A DNA stretch of 64,000 nt from Burkholderia plantarii (GTDB lineage: Bacteria > Pseudomonadota > Gammaproteobacteria > Burkholderiales > Burkholderiaceae): positions 868,001 to 932,000 of the forward strand of contig NZ_CP007212.1 in the NCBI RefSeq assembly GCF_001411805.1. Direction: 5' to 3'. Under the pieces are notes generated by a model. That model was not told where the DNA came from. It did no database searches and saw nothing but the letters and a program-made list of their open reading frames with translations. Of the stretch, positions 1 to 10,038 are shown one piece after another; position 1 is the first letter of the stretch, and each line of letters starts with the position of its first letter. The position numbers and the translations under genes are program-made.

Positions 1-972
1 GGCGCGCGTGCTGTAGCCCTGGAAGTTGCGCTGCAGCGTGCCGTTGCGCTGCGCGGCGACCAGTTCGTCGCCGGGCCGCGCGAAATGATCCATGCCGATG
101 TAGACGTAGCCGGCCTGCGTCAGCATCTCGATGGCGAGGCCGAGCAGCGCGACGCGCTCGGCCGGCGGCGGCAGCTGCGCGTCGTCGATGCGGCGCTGCA
201 TCTTGAACAGCGTCGGCAGGTGCGCGTAGCCGAACACGGAAATCCGGTCCGGCGCGAGTTCGATCACGGTGTCGAGCGTGCGCGCGAAGGTGGCCACGCT
301 CTGCTTCGGCAGCCCGTAGATCAGGTCGACGCTGACCGAGCGATAGCCGACCAGCCGCGCCGCCGAGATCAGGCTGGCGGTGCGCTCGATCGGCTGGACC
401 CGGTTGATCGAGCGCTGCACCTCGGCATCGACGTCCTGCACGCCGAGGCTCAGGCGGTTGAAGCCCTGCATGCGCAGATGCGCGAGCGTGGCCGGCACGG
501 CCGTGCGCGGGTCGATCTCGATCGAGATCTCGGCCTCGTCGTCGGGCGCGATCGGAAAGCAGGCGCGCGTGGCGGCCATCAGTTCGGCCGTCTGCGCGTC
601 GGACAGGAAGGTCGGCGTGCCGCCGCCCCAGTGCAGCTGCGTGATCACGCGGTCCGGGTCGAAGCGCCCGGCCTGCAGCGCCAGCTCGCGCTTGAGCCGT
701 TCGAGATACGGCGCCGCGTGCGCGCGGTTGTTGGTTGCGATCCGGTTGCAGCCGCAGTAGAAGCAGGCCGTCGCGCAGAACGGGATGTGGACGTACAGCG
801 ACAGCTCGCTGGCTGCCGCGCCGGGGTCGGCCGCCGCGCGCGCGTAGTGGTCGGGATCGAACGCCTCGTCGAACTGCAGCGCGGTCGGGTACGACGTGTA
901 GCGCGGGCCGTTGACCGCGTACTTCGCGAGCAAATCAGGCCGGAACAATGAGGATGGGGAGCAGGACGTCAT
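1..972 (-). CDS. hemN: Oxygen-independent coproporphyrinogen III oxidase (partial, C-terminus beyond window)
   Basis: Radical-SAM enzyme that oxidatively decarboxylates coproporphyrinogen III to protoporphyrinogen IX without oxygen, in cytosolic heme synthesis. The reverse strand reads MTSCSSPSSLFRPDLLAKYA and stays open to the window edge, giving about 324 codons. The radical-SAM cluster CxxxCxxC (CATACFYC) lies near residues 67-74, followed by the family's GCN and a WGGGTPTFL glycine-rich segment. The ATG at 972 is the only sensible start, because the family normally begins shortly before the RYTSYPT motif seen here. The full protein would be about 460 residues, so roughly the last third is missing. 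Family membership is certain; HemN rather than a HemW-like protein is supported by the RYTSYPT N-terminus. Confidence 0.95.
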   Translation of the reverse strand, partial: MTSCSPSSLFRPDLLAKYAVNGPRYTSYPTALQFDEAFDPDHYARAAADPGAAASELSLYVHIPFCATACFYCGCNRIATNNRAHAAPYLERLKRELALQAGRFDPDRVITQLHWGGGTPTFLSDAQTAELMAATRACFPIAPDDEAEISIEIDPRTAVPATLAHLRMQGFNRLSLGVQDVDAEVQRSINRVQPIERTASLISAARLVGYRSVSVDLIYGLPKQSVATFARTLDTVIELAPDRISVFGYAHLPTLFKMQRRIDDAQLPPPAERVALLGLAIEMLTQAGYVYIGMDHFARPGDELVAAQRNGTLQRNFQGYSTRA

Positions 973-1130
973 GATTGGAATCGACAGGCGACGGGCGACG
1001 CGGTTCAGTCTAGTGGCGCGGCGCGCGACCGAGGCCGTCCGATCTCGCTGAAGTTTGAGATGGCACAATGCGGGTTCGCGCGGCGGGGCAATGGCTCCGC
1101 TGCCCGTTTGACCCAGTATGAGCCAGTGAC

Positions 1131-1463
1131 GTGAACCCGGCAGTCCACCCCGATCCCGCAGCGCCCGCGCGCGCCGCCGCCCATGCCTGCCGCGAAGGTT
1201 GCGGCGCCTGCTGCATCGCGCCGTCGATCTCGAGCCCGATCCCCGGCATGCCGGCGGGCAAGCCCGCGGGCGAGCGCTGCGCGCAGCTCGGCGACGATCT
1301 GCGCTGCGCGATCTTCGGGCAGCCCGAGCGGCCCGCCTGCTGCTCGGGCCTGCAGCCCGACGACGAGATGTGCGGCGGCTCGCGCGGCGAGGCGCTCGCG
1401 TGGCTGACCCGGCTCGAGACCGCGACACGCCCCGGCTCGCCAGCAGCAGGAGAATCCGCATGA
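1131..1463 (+). CDS. YkgJ-family cysteine cluster protein
   Basis: Small cysteine-rich protein of 110 residues with the spacing of the YkgJ/UPF0153 family: CREGCGACC near residues 20-28, then further cysteines in the middle (ERCAQL, RCAIF) and PACCSG later. The family is thought to bind a metal or Fe-S cluster; its function is unknown. Its stop overlaps the start of the next gene (ATGA), so the two are probably co-transcribed and translationally coupled. No signal peptide is seen, so it is cytoplasmic. Confidence 0.85.
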   Translation: MNPAVHPDPAAPARAAAHACREGCGACCIAPSISSPIPGMPAGKPAGERCAQLGDDLRCAIFGQPERPACCSGLQPDDEMCGGSRGEALAWLTRLETATRPGSPAAGESA

Positions 1464-2047
1464 CGTTTTCCCGGACGCGCGGCCGGCGCCGCCTCGCGCT
1501 TGCCGCGCTCGCGGCCCTCGGCGTATCGGTGTCGCTGGCCGCCTGCGGCGCGACGCCGACTTTCCCGTTCATCCCGAACCACTACACGTTCTCGAAATCG
1601 GACGTGCAGCGGGCCGTGGCGCGCAAATTCCCGTACCAGCACACCGTCTCGCAGGTGTTCGAGGTCGCGCTCGCGAACCCGGCCGTGGGCATGCTGCCCG
1701 AGCAGAACCGGATCGCCGTGCAGCTCGACGCGCGCTTCGCGAGCCCGTTCCTGCGCGAGCCCGTGAGCGGCACGTTTACCGTTTCCGCACAGCTTGCTTA
1801 CGATCCGGCGAGCCTGTCGGTGGTGCTGCGTGCGCCGGCCGTCGACAGCGTCAATCTCGACGGCGACGCCCAGGCCTATACGGCGCAGGTCGGCCAGGCC
1901 GCCGGGCTGCTCGCCACGCAGTTGCTGACCAACTACCCGATCTACACGTTCAAGCCCGAGCAGCTGCAATTCGCCGGCGTAAGCTACGAACCCGGTACAA
2001 TCACGATCCTTACAAACGGCATACGCGTCGAGATCGTCGAGAAGTGA
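1460..2047 (+). CDS. DUF1439-type lipoprotein
   Basis: Predicted lipoprotein of 195 residues. It starts with basic residues, then a hydrophobic stretch ending in a lipobox (VSLAAC), so the mature N-terminus would be a lipidated cysteine near residue 28. The rest ([20 protein letters not shown] onward) fits the DUF1439 family, exemplified by E. coli YceB, a proposed lipid-binding outer-membrane lipoprotein. The start at 1460 overlaps the stop of the YkgJ-type gene by four bases. The function is not known experimentally. Confidence 0.82.
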   Translation: MTFSRTRGRRRLALAALAALGVSVSLAACGATPTFPFIPNHYTFSKSDVQRAVARKFPYQHTVSQVFEVALANPAVGMLPEQNRIAVQLDARFASPFLREPVSGTFTVSAQLAYDPASLSVVLRAPAVDSVNLDGDAQAYTAQVGQAAGLLATQLLTNYPIYTFKPEQLQFAGVSYEPGTITILTNGIRVEIVEK

Positions 2048-2138
2048 CGGATCCGGCGCGCGGCCGGGCGGGCCGCACGCCGGATCACGGTACCGGACGG
2101 CGGCCCCGTTTCCCGCAACTCTGACGAACGGGCCACCG

Positions 2139-2969
2139 ATGGACTGGATACTGATCTGCAAGGCGCTGATACTCGGCGTGGTCGAGGGCTTGACCGAATT
2201 TCTGCCCGTGTCGAGCACCGGCCACCTGATCGTCGCCGGCAGCTTTCTCGATTTCGATGCCGATCAGGCGAAAACCTTCGACGTGGTGATCCAGTTCGGC
2301 GCGATCCTGGCCGTCTGCTGGGAATACCGGCGCCGCATCGGCGCCGTGGTGGCGGGGCTGCCGTCGCGGCCCGAGGCGCGGCGCTTCGCGCTCAACGTCG
2401 TGATCGCCACGCTGCCCGCCATCGTGCTCGCGCTGCTGCTGGAGAAGGCCATCAAGCGCGTGCTGTTCTCGCCGGTGCCGGTCGCGTTCGCGCTGGTCGC
2501 GGGCGGCGCCGTGATCCTTTGGGCCGAGGCGCGCCAGCGCGAGCGCCGCGAGCCGGCGCGCGTGACGTCGATCGACGCGCTGACCCCGCTCGACGCGCTG
2601 AAGGTCGGCCTCGCGCAATGCTGCGCGCTGATCCCGGGCGTGTCGCGCTCCGGCGCCACCATCATCGGCGGCATGCTGGCCGGGCTCGACCGGCGCGTCG
2701 CCACCGAATTCTCGTTCTTCCTTGCGATCCCGATCATCTTCGGCGCGACGCTCTACGAAACCGTGAAGGACTGGCATGCGTTCTCGGCCGATTCGATCGG
2801 GCTGTTCGCGATCGGGCTCGCGGCCGCGTTCGTGAGCGCGTTCGCCTGCGTGCGCTGGCTGCTGCGCTACGTGGCCTCGCACGATTTCACCGTGTTCGCG
2901 TGGTACCGGATCGTGTTCGGGCTCGTCGTGCTGCTGGTGGGCTACAGCGGCTGGCTGAACTGGAGTTGA
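2139..2969 (+). CDS. uppP: Undecaprenyl-diphosphatase
   Basis: Membrane enzyme that dephosphorylates undecaprenyl pyrophosphate to recycle the lipid carrier of cell-wall synthesis; overexpression gives bacitracin resistance. The 276-residue protein has the family length and both active-site blocks: the N-terminal [12 protein letters not shown] region near residues 22-33 and the [10 protein letters not shown] region near residues 168-177. It consists almost wholly of hydrophobic segments, typical of about eight transmembrane helices. A strong bidirectional hairpin follows the stop, so it is probably a single-gene unit. Confidence 0.97.
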   Translation: MDWILICKALILGVVEGLTEFLPVSSTGHLIVAGSFLDFDADQAKTFDVVIQFGAILAVCWEYRRRIGAVVAGLPSRPEARRFALNVVIATLPAIVLALLLEKAIKRVLFSPVPVAFALVAGGAVILWAEARQRERREPARVTSIDALTPLDALKVGLAQCCALIPGVSRSGATIIGGMLAGLDRRVATEFSFFLAIPIIFGATLYETVKDWHAFSADSIGLFAIGLAAAFVSAFACVRWLLRYVASHDFTVFAWYRIVFGLVVLLVGYSGWLNWS

Positions 2970-2997
2970 GCGGCGGCGGCCGATGGGGGCCGCCGCC

Positions 2998-3046
2998 ATG
3001 AAAAAAGCGGCAACGCATCGCGATCGATGCGTTGCCGCTTTTGCAT
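2998..3046. terminator. Bidirectional intrinsic terminator
   Basis: A long perfect stem (aaaagcggcaacgcatcg pairing with its complement) has an A-run on the left and a T-run on the right. It therefore works for both uppP (plus) and the converging trmB (minus). Confidence 0.9.
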
Positions 3047-3078
3047 TTGGGCGTTCGCGCGTTCGGCGCGGCCCGGGC

Positions 3079-3861
3079 TCAGCCCGCGCGCTTGCGGAAC
3101 ACCAGATCCCAGACGCCGTGCCCGAGCCGCAGGCCGCGCCGCTCGAACTTCGTGATGGGGCGATAGTCGGGGCGCGGCGCGTAGCCGTCGGTGGTGTTTT
3201 CGAGCCGCGGCTCGGCGCCGAGCACGTCGAGCATCTGCTCGGCGTAGTTCTGCCAGTCGGTCGCGCAGTGCAGGTAGGCGCCGGGCTTGAGCCGCGACAC
3301 GAGCTGCGCCACGAACGGCGGCTGGATCAGGCGGCGCTTGTGATGACGCGCCTTGTGCCACGGATCGGGGAAGAAGATGTGGACGCCGTCGAGGCTGTCG
3401 GGTGCGAGCATGTTCTCGAGCACCTCGACCGCGTCGTGCTGGATGATGCGGATGTTGCTCAGGTCCTGCTCGCCGATCAGCTTCAGCAGCGCGCCCACGC
3501 CCGGCTCGTGGACCTCCACGCCGAGGAAATCGTCGTCGCGGCGATGCGCGGCGATCTCGGCCGTCGAGGCGCCCATGCCGAAACCGATCTCGAGGATGCG
3601 CGGCGCCTCGCGGCCGAACACCGCCGCCCAGTCCGGCGGCTCCGGCGCGTAGGGCACCACGTAGCGCGGGCCGAACGCGTCGAGCGCGCGGCGCTGCCCC
3701 GTGGACACGCGCCCGGCGCGCGTCACGAAGCTGCGGATGCGGCGCAGGTGGAGCGGGTTCGTGTCGTCGGACGGCGCGCCGGCGGCGTCGTGGCCGGGCT
3801 CGCGGGCATCGTCGGCGGCGTCGGACGGCGGCAGGCCGGTTGGGTCGGAATCGTGAATCAT
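3079..3861 (-). CDS. trmB: tRNA (guanine-N7-)-methyltransferase
   Basis: SAM-dependent enzyme that makes m7G46 in tRNA. The 260-residue protein has the SAM-binding motif [10 protein letters not shown] in the middle, followed by the VEVHEPG acidic loop, the FPDPW catalytic/tRNA-binding signature and a conserved [10 protein letters not shown] stretch. The first 45 residues are a low-complexity acidic extension, as is common in Burkholderia orthologues. It converges on uppP across a shared terminator. Confidence 0.95.
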   Translation of the reverse strand: MIHDSDPTGLPPSDAADDAREPGHDAAGAPSDDTNPLHLRRIRSFVTRAGRVSTGQRRALDAFGPRYVVPYAPEPPDWAAVFGREAPRILEIGFGMGASTAEIAAHRRDDDFLGVEVHEPGVGALLKLIGEQDLSNIRIIQHDAVEVLENMLAPDSLDGVHIFFPDPWHKARHHKRRLIQPPFVAQLVSRLKPGAYLHCATDWQNYAEQMLDVLGAEPRLENTTDGYAPRPDYRPITKFERRGLRLGHGVWDLVFRKRAG

Positions 3862-3945
3862 GGTGGTCAGTGTGGGCGAATCGCGCGCCGGTGCTGCGTT
3901 CGCGGGCCGGACGGCGGCCCGCTACCGTTCGATAGCGGCTCGTTA

Positions 3946-3976
3946 CGAAAAAGCCGCCTTCGGTGAGGCGGCTTCG
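3946..3976 (-). terminator. Intrinsic terminator for the MFS gene
   Basis: Stem aagccgcct / aggcggctt with a five-base A-run on its left side reads as stem plus T-run on the minus strand, downstream of the MFS gene ending at 4088. Confidence 0.75.
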
Positions 3977-4087
3977 CGCGAGCTTCGGATCACGACGGCG
4001 TGGCCGAAAAAGGGCATGTAAGGTAGCACGGACGGGGGGGCTTGTCCAGATTGGGGCCGCTGTCGCAGCCGCCGCGGCGCGCCGTAC

Positions 4088-5353
4088 TCAGGCCGATTTC
4101 GTTGTCCCCGCGGCGCGCGTGCCGCGCTGCGTCCGCACCCAGGCCAGCGTCATCGCGGCGGCGACCGCCAGCAGCGGGAACGTGACGAGATTCAGGTCGA
4201 CCCAGCCGAAGCGTTCGAGCACCGGCCCCGCGCCGAGCGTGGCGAGCGCCGTGAACAGATAGCGGACCAGTTCGGCCGTGCCCTGCACGCGGGCGCGCTC
4301 GGACGGTGTGTGCGACGAAGCCAGCAGCGTGGTGCCGCCCACGTACATGAAGTTCCAGCCGATCCCGAGGCTCAGCAGCGCGACGTAGAACGCCGGCAGC
4401 GTGGCCGAGAGCGAGGCGATCACGGCCGCCGCCGCGCTCAGGGCCATGCCCGCGAACAGCACCGCCGGCATGCCGAAGCGCTTGATCAGGCGGCCCGCGA
4501 AGAACGACGGGCCGTACATGCCGACCAGATGCCACTGGATGATGCCGGCGCCGTCGTCGATCGAATGGTGGCAGGCCACCGCCGCGAGCGGCGCGGCCGT
4601 CATCACGAACATCATCACCATCCCGCCGATCACGTTGTTGGCCAGCGCCGCGAGCGAAATCGGCTGGCGGAACACGGTTCGCAGGGCGCGCGCCGGCGCA
4701 TCGGCGCCGGGCGCGGCGCTGGCGGGCGGCGTATCGCGATAGCCGACGGCCAGCAACAGCGCCGAGGCCACGCCGAGGATGGCCACCATCAGGTAGGAGC
4801 CCGCGAACAGCGCCGGCAGCAGCGTCTTGCTCCAGGCCGCCAGCATCGGCCCGAGAATCGCGGCGATCACGCCGCCCGCCAGCACCAGCGAGATCGCGCG
4901 CGCCTTGTCGTCGCCTTCCACCGAATCCGCGGCGGCGAGCCGGTAGTACTGGGCGAATGCCTGGAACACGCCGACCGCCGCCGTGCCGAGGCAGAACAGC
5001 CAGAACGCCGCGTGCCACACCGCCCAGACCGAAATCGCGCCGCCCAGCGCGCAGGTCGCGGCGCCGATCACGAAGCCGCGACGGCGCCCGATGCGCTGCA
5101 TCAACAGCGAGGCGAACAGCGTCGCGACGGCGCCCGACACCGTGATCGTCGCGAACGGCAGCGTGGCCAGCGACTTGTCGGGCGCGAGCTGGTAGCCGGT
5201 CAGGCCCGTCAGCGTGAGGTCGATGGCGATCGCCGCGGTGAAGAGGCCCTGCGCGACGGCCAGCACGAATGCGTTGGAGCGGCGCGCGGGTGCAGCCGGT
5301 GGCAGCGGCGGGGGCGGCGCGGGTTCGGGTCGGGTCGTCATGTTGCGCGCCAC
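4088..5353 (-). CDS. MFS transporter
   Basis: Inner-membrane secondary transporter of 421 residues with twelve predicted hydrophobic segments. It has a proline-rich N-terminal tail (PEPAPPPPLPPAAPARR) and an MFS loop 2-3 motif with basic residues (MQRIGRRRGF). The substrate cannot be read from the sequence. It is divergent from the GlxA-type regulator gene beginning at 5620, which may control it. The start at 5353 gives the best match of the first membrane segment. Confidence 0.85.
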   Translation of the reverse strand: MARNMTTRPEPAPPPPLPPAAPARRSNAFVLAVAQGLFTAAIAIDLTLTGLTGYQLAPDKSLATLPFATITVSGAVATLFASLLMQRIGRRRGFVIGAATCALGGAISVWAVWHAAFWLFCLGTAAVGVFQAFAQYYRLAAADSVEGDDKARAISLVLAGGVIAAILGPMLAAWSKTLLPALFAGSYLMVAILGVASALLLAVGYRDTPPASAAPGADAPARALRTVFRQPISLAALANNVIGGMVMMFVMTAAPLAAVACHHSIDDGAGIIQWHLVGMYGPSFFAGRLIKRFGMPAVLFAGMALSAAAAVIASLSATLPAFYVALLSLGIGWNFMYVGGTTLLASSHTPSERARVQGTAELVRYLFTALATLGAGPVLERFGWVDLNLVTFPLLAVAAAMTLAWVRTQRGTRAAGTTKSA

Positions 5354-5619
5354 CGGGGCCGGGCGTGGCGGGGCGAATCGCGGAATGCCATTGCTTGCTG
5401 CTCCAGAGAGATCGTCGGGCAGGGCATTGTCGCCATCGCGCGGGAATGGCGAAAGGACGAACTTCCCTCGTTTTTCGCCATTGACTTGGATTGTCGATTA
5501 TTGAGGGAAACGGCGCTTCACGACGGGCGATTCAGGCGCCATCATTGGCGTGTCGCGCCGGAAGTCCGAGCGGTGGTCATTGGTGGCCATCGGTCGGCGG
5601 CAAGCATTCGTGGAGCATC

Positions 5620-6612
5620 ATGCGCAACGCCGTCACCCACCCGGGCGCCGCCAGCCGGGACATCGCCTTTCTGGTTTTCAACGGCTTCCAGATCCTCGAC
5701 CTGAGCGGGCCGCTGGCCGCCTTCGACGTCGCCGGCAAGTCCGGCGGCGCCGGCGCCTATCGTTGCCATGTGGTGTCGCCCGATGGCGGCGGCATCGTCA
5801 GTTCGTCGGGGCTCGAGGTGGCGACGCGCCGGATCCGGGCCGCGCCGTATGACACGCTCGTCGTGGTGGGCGGGGACGTGTCCGGCCATCCCGCCACGCT
5901 GCCGCTGATGTCGGCGCAGTTGACGCGCGCCGCGCGCAGGGGGACGCGCCGCATCGCGAGCGTCTGCACCGGCGCGTTCATCCTCGCCGCCGCCGGCCTG
6001 CTGGACGGGCGGCGCGCCACCACGCACTGGAAGCACGCGACGGCGCTGCAGCGGCAGTTTCCGCAGGTCAGGGTCGAGCCCGACCGGATCTTCACGCATG
6101 ACGGCGGCATCTGGACTTCCGCCGGCATCACGGCCGGGATCGACCTGGCGCTGGCATTGATCGAGGCGGATCTGGGCAGCACGGTCTCGCACGCGGTGGC
6201 GCGCATGCTGGTGGTCTATCACCGGCGGCCGGGCGGCCAGTCGCAGTTCTCGGCGATGGCGGACATGGCGCCGTCGTCGGACCGGATGCGCGAGGTGCTG
6301 AGCTACATGCGCGAACATCTGGACGAGGCGATGTCTACCGAATTGCTCGCGTCGGTGGCGTGCCTGAGCCCGCGGCAGTTCGGGCGCCTGTTTCTCGCGG
6401 AGACCGGGGAAACGCCGGCGAAGGCGGTCGAGCGCCTGCGGGTGGAGGTGGCGCGGCCACGCGTCGAGCAGGGCGTGGAGCCGATCGAGATGATTGCCGC
6501 CAGCGTCGGCTTCGGTGATCCGGAGCGGATGCGGCGTGCGTTCATCCGGATTCTCGGGCATCCGCCGCAGGGGATTCGGAGGATGGCGGGACGCGAGGGG
6601 ACGAGCGCTTAG
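5620..6612 (+). CDS. GlxA-family transcriptional regulator (DJ-1/PfpI plus AraC HTH)
   Basis: Cytoplasmic regulator of 330 residues with two domains. An N-terminal DJ-1/PfpI-like sensor (IAFLVFNGFQILDLSGPLAA, residues about 14-33; ASVCTGAFILAAAGLLDG around the nucleophile-elbow region) is followed by a C-terminal AraC helix-turn-helix (LASVACLSPRQFGRLFLAET and IAASVGFGDPERMRRAFIR). An in-frame extension to 5491 exists but lacks homology, so the ATG at 5620 was chosen. It is divergent from the MFS gene, a common regulator/target arrangement. The inducer is unknown. Confidence 0.9.
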   Translation: MRNAVTHPGAASRDIAFLVFNGFQILDLSGPLAAFDVAGKSGGAGAYRCHVVSPDGGGIVSSSGLEVATRRIRAAPYDTLVVVGGDVSGHPATLPLMSAQLTRAARRGTRRIASVCTGAFILAAAGLLDGRRATTHWKHATALQRQFPQVRVEPDRIFTHDGGIWTSAGITAGIDLALALIEADLGSTVSHAVARMLVVYHRRPGGQSQFSAMADMAPSSDRMREVLSYMREHLDEAMSTELLASVACLSPRQFGRLFLAETGETPAKAVERLRVEVARPRVEQGVEPIEMIAASVGFGDPERMRRAFIRILGHPPQGIRRMAGREGTSA

Positions 6613-6708
6613 ACGGCGGCGACGGATTCTGCGAAACGAAGGGAATGCGGGGACGGCGGGAGGGACGACGGACTGCGGAGAGATCCGAACCTTGATGGAC
6701 TGCCGAGG

Positions 6709-6783
6709 TGGAGCGGGCGATGGGAATCGAACCCACGTCATCAGCTTGGGAAGCTGAGGTAATGGCCATTATACGACGCCCGC
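6709..6783 (-). tRNA. tRNA-Gly (anticodon CCC)
   Basis: The reverse strand folds as a complete 75-nt tRNA: acceptor GCGGGCG pairs with CGCCCGC, an encoded CCA end lies at 6709-6711, the T arm carries GTTCGATTC, and the anticodon loop is TTCCCAA (anticodon read from 6750 to 6748). No direct repeat of its 3' end was seen nearby, so it is not obviously an attachment site. Confidence 0.96.
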
Positions 6784-7484
6784 AGAACGCGTGATTGTAC
6801 AGGGATGTAAGTAGGGAGGGCAAGTGCGACATGAGCCCGATGCCGAAGGATCGTGTTGGCACGCATGCCGCTTCCGGGCCCACGGTGCAGCCGTCGTTCA
6901 AGCGGTTCAAGTTTGCCGTGCCGCTGGCCGTCTTCGTTTTCATGCAGTCGAACTGCAATCGCGCGCCGACGGGGAATTGTCAATTCCGGACAGCTTTGAT
7001 GCCATTTTTCCAACAATTCGTGACTTCCGGATATCGTCGCCGATCGCGCTGATTTCAAGGGACGTGCATATCGATTTTCTTATTCTTTCATTCGAATTTC
7101 TTTTATTGCAAGACGGTGCATGCCACTCTGGCGATTGAAAAATCGGTCGTGGGCGAGCATGATCTGGTGACCGGCGAATCGCGCCTCGAGTATTCGCATG
7201 CGGCGCTTGCCGGAAGAAAGCACGGAATGTTTTGTCTAAAGCCTTCTGAAATTCTCATGCGCTAATAGCCTGCATTCACCGGCCGCCGATTGCCATATCA
7301 TGGCGGCGAGCTTCAATGCCTGGTTCGTTGCGGCAATTGTCGGCTGCGGATCATTACCGCTTCCCGGCACCCGGAAAATGACCGCGACGATCCCGGTCCC
7401 GTCCGCGCCAAGTTGGCGAAGGGCGGCCGTACCCCCTGAGAGAAAGCCCCGCGGGGCTTGCCATAAACGAGAACCGGGTAGCAC
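6784..7484. other. Intergenic region upstream of the T6SS module
   Basis: About 700 bases of lower GC between tRNA-Gly and vgrG. No open frame here resembles a protein. A perfect 16-base palindrome (aagccccgcggggctt) lies at 7443-7458, just upstream of the vgrG ribosome-binding region; it could be a regulatory or termination hairpin. Promoter elements for the vgrG operon are likely here, but none could be assigned firmly. Confidence 0.5.
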
Positions 7485-10037
7485 ATGAACTCGACCGATT
7501 GGAGTCAGGCGCTTCGAGGCGGGCTGATTCAGCAGGATCGCCTCCTGAAGACGGACATCCCATCGTTGCCTGATAACGCGCTCGTCCCCCGCCGCGCCGT
7601 GACCTGTTCCGAGCTTGGCCGGGACTTCGGCGTCACGCTCGACATGGTATCGACCGCGAACGACATCGAGCTGAAAACGCTGATGGCTCAGCCCATGACG
7701 CTGTGGATACAGCAGGCGGACAAGTCCTATCTGCCGATCAACGGCTATATCCATACGGCTCGCCGGCTCGGTGCCGAAGGCAGCCAGACCAGTTATCAGC
7801 TGGCCTTCGCCTCGTGGATGCATTTCCTTCGATTTCGCCGCGACATGCGGTATTGGCAGGATCAGGGCGCCGACGCCATCCTCACGGATGTCTTCAATGC
7901 GCATCCGCAAGCGAACGGGCAGTTCCAGTTTGCGCTGTCGAAGCCCTTGCCGCCGCGCTCGTATTGCCGACAGAGCGAATCGGACTGGAATTTCGTGCAT
8001 CGCCTGATGGAACAGGAAGGGCTGTTCGGCTTCTGGCGCCAGGGAAAGGACGGCAGGTCGCATTCGCTGGTCGTGACCGACGACGTTCATTCGCTCGACG
8101 AGATATCGGTCAATCCCGTCGTGTTTTCCCGGTCCGGCACCGGCAGCGAAACGGATGCGTTGACGCAGTGGGCCGGCTCGCGGACCTTGCAGAGTGTGGT
8201 GCATACGACCCGCACGTTCGACTACAAGGCACCGTCATCGGCTGCCAATCCGAAAGGGACTTCGCTGCCGACGATGGCGGGCCAGGGAAGTTTGCCCGAG
8301 CAAGCGGAGGTTTACGAATACACGGGCGCGTACACCTACGGCGTTCAGGATCGTGGAGACCATCTTTCCAGAATGCGCCTGGAAGAATGGGAGTCGCGGG
8401 CGAAGCGTTTTTTCGCGGCGGGTGGCGTGCGGGGTATCGATGCGGGTCTGCGGTTCGAATTGAGCGGTCATCCGGAGCATGATCGCGATCCGGCCGGGCA
8501 ACGCGAATTCGCGGCGATCAAGGTCCGGCGCTACATCGAGAACAATCTGCCGCTGTCGAATCACGAGGTCCGTTTTCCGCACAGCCTGCAGGCCGCGCTG
8601 ACGCGGGCGAAGGCCGGGTATTCGGGCGGATCGGTGGCTCACGTTGACGGTTCGGCGGGTTTCTATCTGGCCGAGGTGGAAGCGCAGCGCACCGCGGTGC
8701 CGTATCGCAGCCGGTTCGAACACGGCAAGCCGGAGATGCATCTGGAGACGGCGATCGTCGTCGGTCCGCCGGATGAGGAGGTCTATACGGATGAACTGAA
8801 CCGGGTGAAGGTGAGGTTCGTCTGGGATCGGCAGAACACAGGGGACGCGGGGGCGTCGTGCTGGGTGCGTGTCGTGCAATCGGACACGGGCGGCGGCTAC
8901 GGCGGCGTGCATATGCCACGCGTCGGCGAGGAGGTGCTGATCGGCTATCTGGGCGGCGACTGCGACCGGCCGATCGTGCTGCATCGCGTGTACAACGGCA
9001 AGGTCAAACCCCGGTGGCACGGCAACGGCATCCTGTCGGGGCACCGCTCCAAGGAGTACGGCGGCAGCGGCTACAACCAGATGGTGATGGACGACGCGAC
9101 CGGCCAGAATCGCGTCCAGTTGATGAGCAGCAGCGCCAACAGCCTGCTGCATCTTGGGTATCTGATCGATCAGAACGGGAATACGCGCGGCGCTTATCTG
9201 GGCTCCGGCTTTGACTTGAGGACCGACGCCTACGGTGCAATTCGTGCAAGCCTGGGCCTCTACGTGACGACGCATGCCAAACCGGCCAACAGCGAGCAGC
9301 TCGACGTTGGCCAGGCACGGCAGCAACTCGTCGATGCCGGGAGCATGGTCGAGGCGATGTCGGGGGCGAGCCGGACGCACCAGGCGGAAAGCCTGGAGGA
9401 AGGGCGCACGGCACTCGAGGCTTTTGCCGATGCGACTCGGAATAGCGCGCGAGGCGCAACGGCGGGTGGCAGAACCGCAGGCGGCGGAACAGGCAGCGCG
9501 AATGCGTTCAAGGCACCGGTCATGCTGATGGCGGGTCCGTCCGGTATCGCATTGTCGACGCAGGACTCCTTGCATGTATCGAGCGATGGACAAACGAATC
9601 TGGTGAGCGGCCAGGGCATGTTCCTCGTCAGCGGGAAGTCGCTGATGGCGAGCGTCGCGGAGAAACTCAGCCTGTTCGTGCAGAACGCGGGGATGAAGTG
9701 GTTCGCGGCGAAGGGCAAAGTGGAGATCCAGGCGCATTCGGATAACATCGAAATCACGGCCCAGAAAGCGCTCAAGATCCTGTCGGCCACCGCGAGTATC
9801 GAGGTCGCCGCCAGGCAGGAGATCCTGCTCACCTCGGGCGGTGCCTATATCCGGATCAAGGATGGCAACATCGATATTCACGCTCCGGGAACGATCGATA
9901 TCAAGGGAGCCCGGCACGCGTTCGCTGGTCCCGCGAGCTTGCCGTATCCGCTTCCAGGCTTGCCGCAGTCGATCTGCGTCGAGTGCCTGTTGAGACGCGC
10001 TGAGTCCCGAGCCGCGCTGATCACGAAGGGGGTATGA
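7485..10037 (+). CDS. vgrG: Type VI secretion system tip protein VgrG
   Basis: Trimeric spike protein at the tip of the T6SS needle, which carries effectors. The 850-residue protein has an N-terminal gp27-like region (SYCRQSESDWNFVHRLMEQE near residues 160-180), a gp5-type OB-fold with the VgrG signature (VKVRFVWDR; SCWVRVVQ; GEEVLIGYLGGDCDRPI) near residues 440-500, and a DUF2345 beta-helix extension (about 680-830). It ends in a short tail, CVECLLRRAESRAA, beyond DUF2345. The ATG at 7485 is preceded by a purine-rich stretch. It heads an operon with a mini-gene, a DUF4123 adaptor and a lipase/immunity pair, the standard layout of a VgrG cargo module. No secretion apparatus genes are in the window. 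Confidence 0.96.
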   Translation: MNSTDWSQALRGGLIQQDRLLKTDIPSLPDNALVPRRAVTCSELGRDFGVTLDMVSTANDIELKTLMAQPMTLWIQQADKSYLPINGYIHTARRLGAEGSQTSYQLAFASWMHFLRFRRDMRYWQDQGADAILTDVFNAHPQANGQFQFALSKPLPPRSYCRQSESDWNFVHRLMEQEGLFGFWRQGKDGRSHSLVVTDDVHSLDEISVNPVVFSRSGTGSETDALTQWAGSRTLQSVVHTTRTFDYKAPSSAANPKGTSLPTMAGQGSLPEQAEVYEYTGAYTYGVQDRGDHLSRMRLEEWESRAKRFFAAGGVRGIDAGLRFELSGHPEHDRDPAGQREFAAIKVRRYIENNLPLSNHEVRFPHSLQAALTRAKAGYSGGSVAHVDGSAGFYLAEVEAQRTAVPYRSRFEHGKPEMHLETAIVVGPPDEEVYTDELNRVKVRFVWDRQNTGDAGASCWVRVVQSDTGGGYGGVHMPRVGEEVLIGYLGGDCDRPIVLHRVYNGKVKPRWHGNGILSGHRSKEYGGSGYNQMVMDDATGQNRVQLMSSSANSLLHLGYLIDQNGNTRGAYLGSGFDLRTDAYGAIRASLGLYVTTHAKPANSEQLDVGQARQQLVDAGSMVEAMSGASRTHQAESLEEGRTALEAFADATRNSARGATAGGRTAGGGTGSANAFKAPVMLMAGPSGIALSTQDSLHVSSDGQTNLVSGQGMFLVSGKSLMASVAEKLSLFVQNAGMKWFAAKGKVEIQAHSDNIEITAQKALKILSATASIEVAARQEILLTSGGAYIRIKDGNIDIHAPGTIDIKGARHAFAGPASLPYPLPGLPQSICVECLLRRAESRAALITKGV

Positions 10038-10038
10038 C

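Noticed and set aside
85..951. Plus-strand open frame at the left edge.
   Set aside because: It is the antisense of hemN, which has the radical-SAM motif; the plus reading is low-complexity Arg/Val/Asp.
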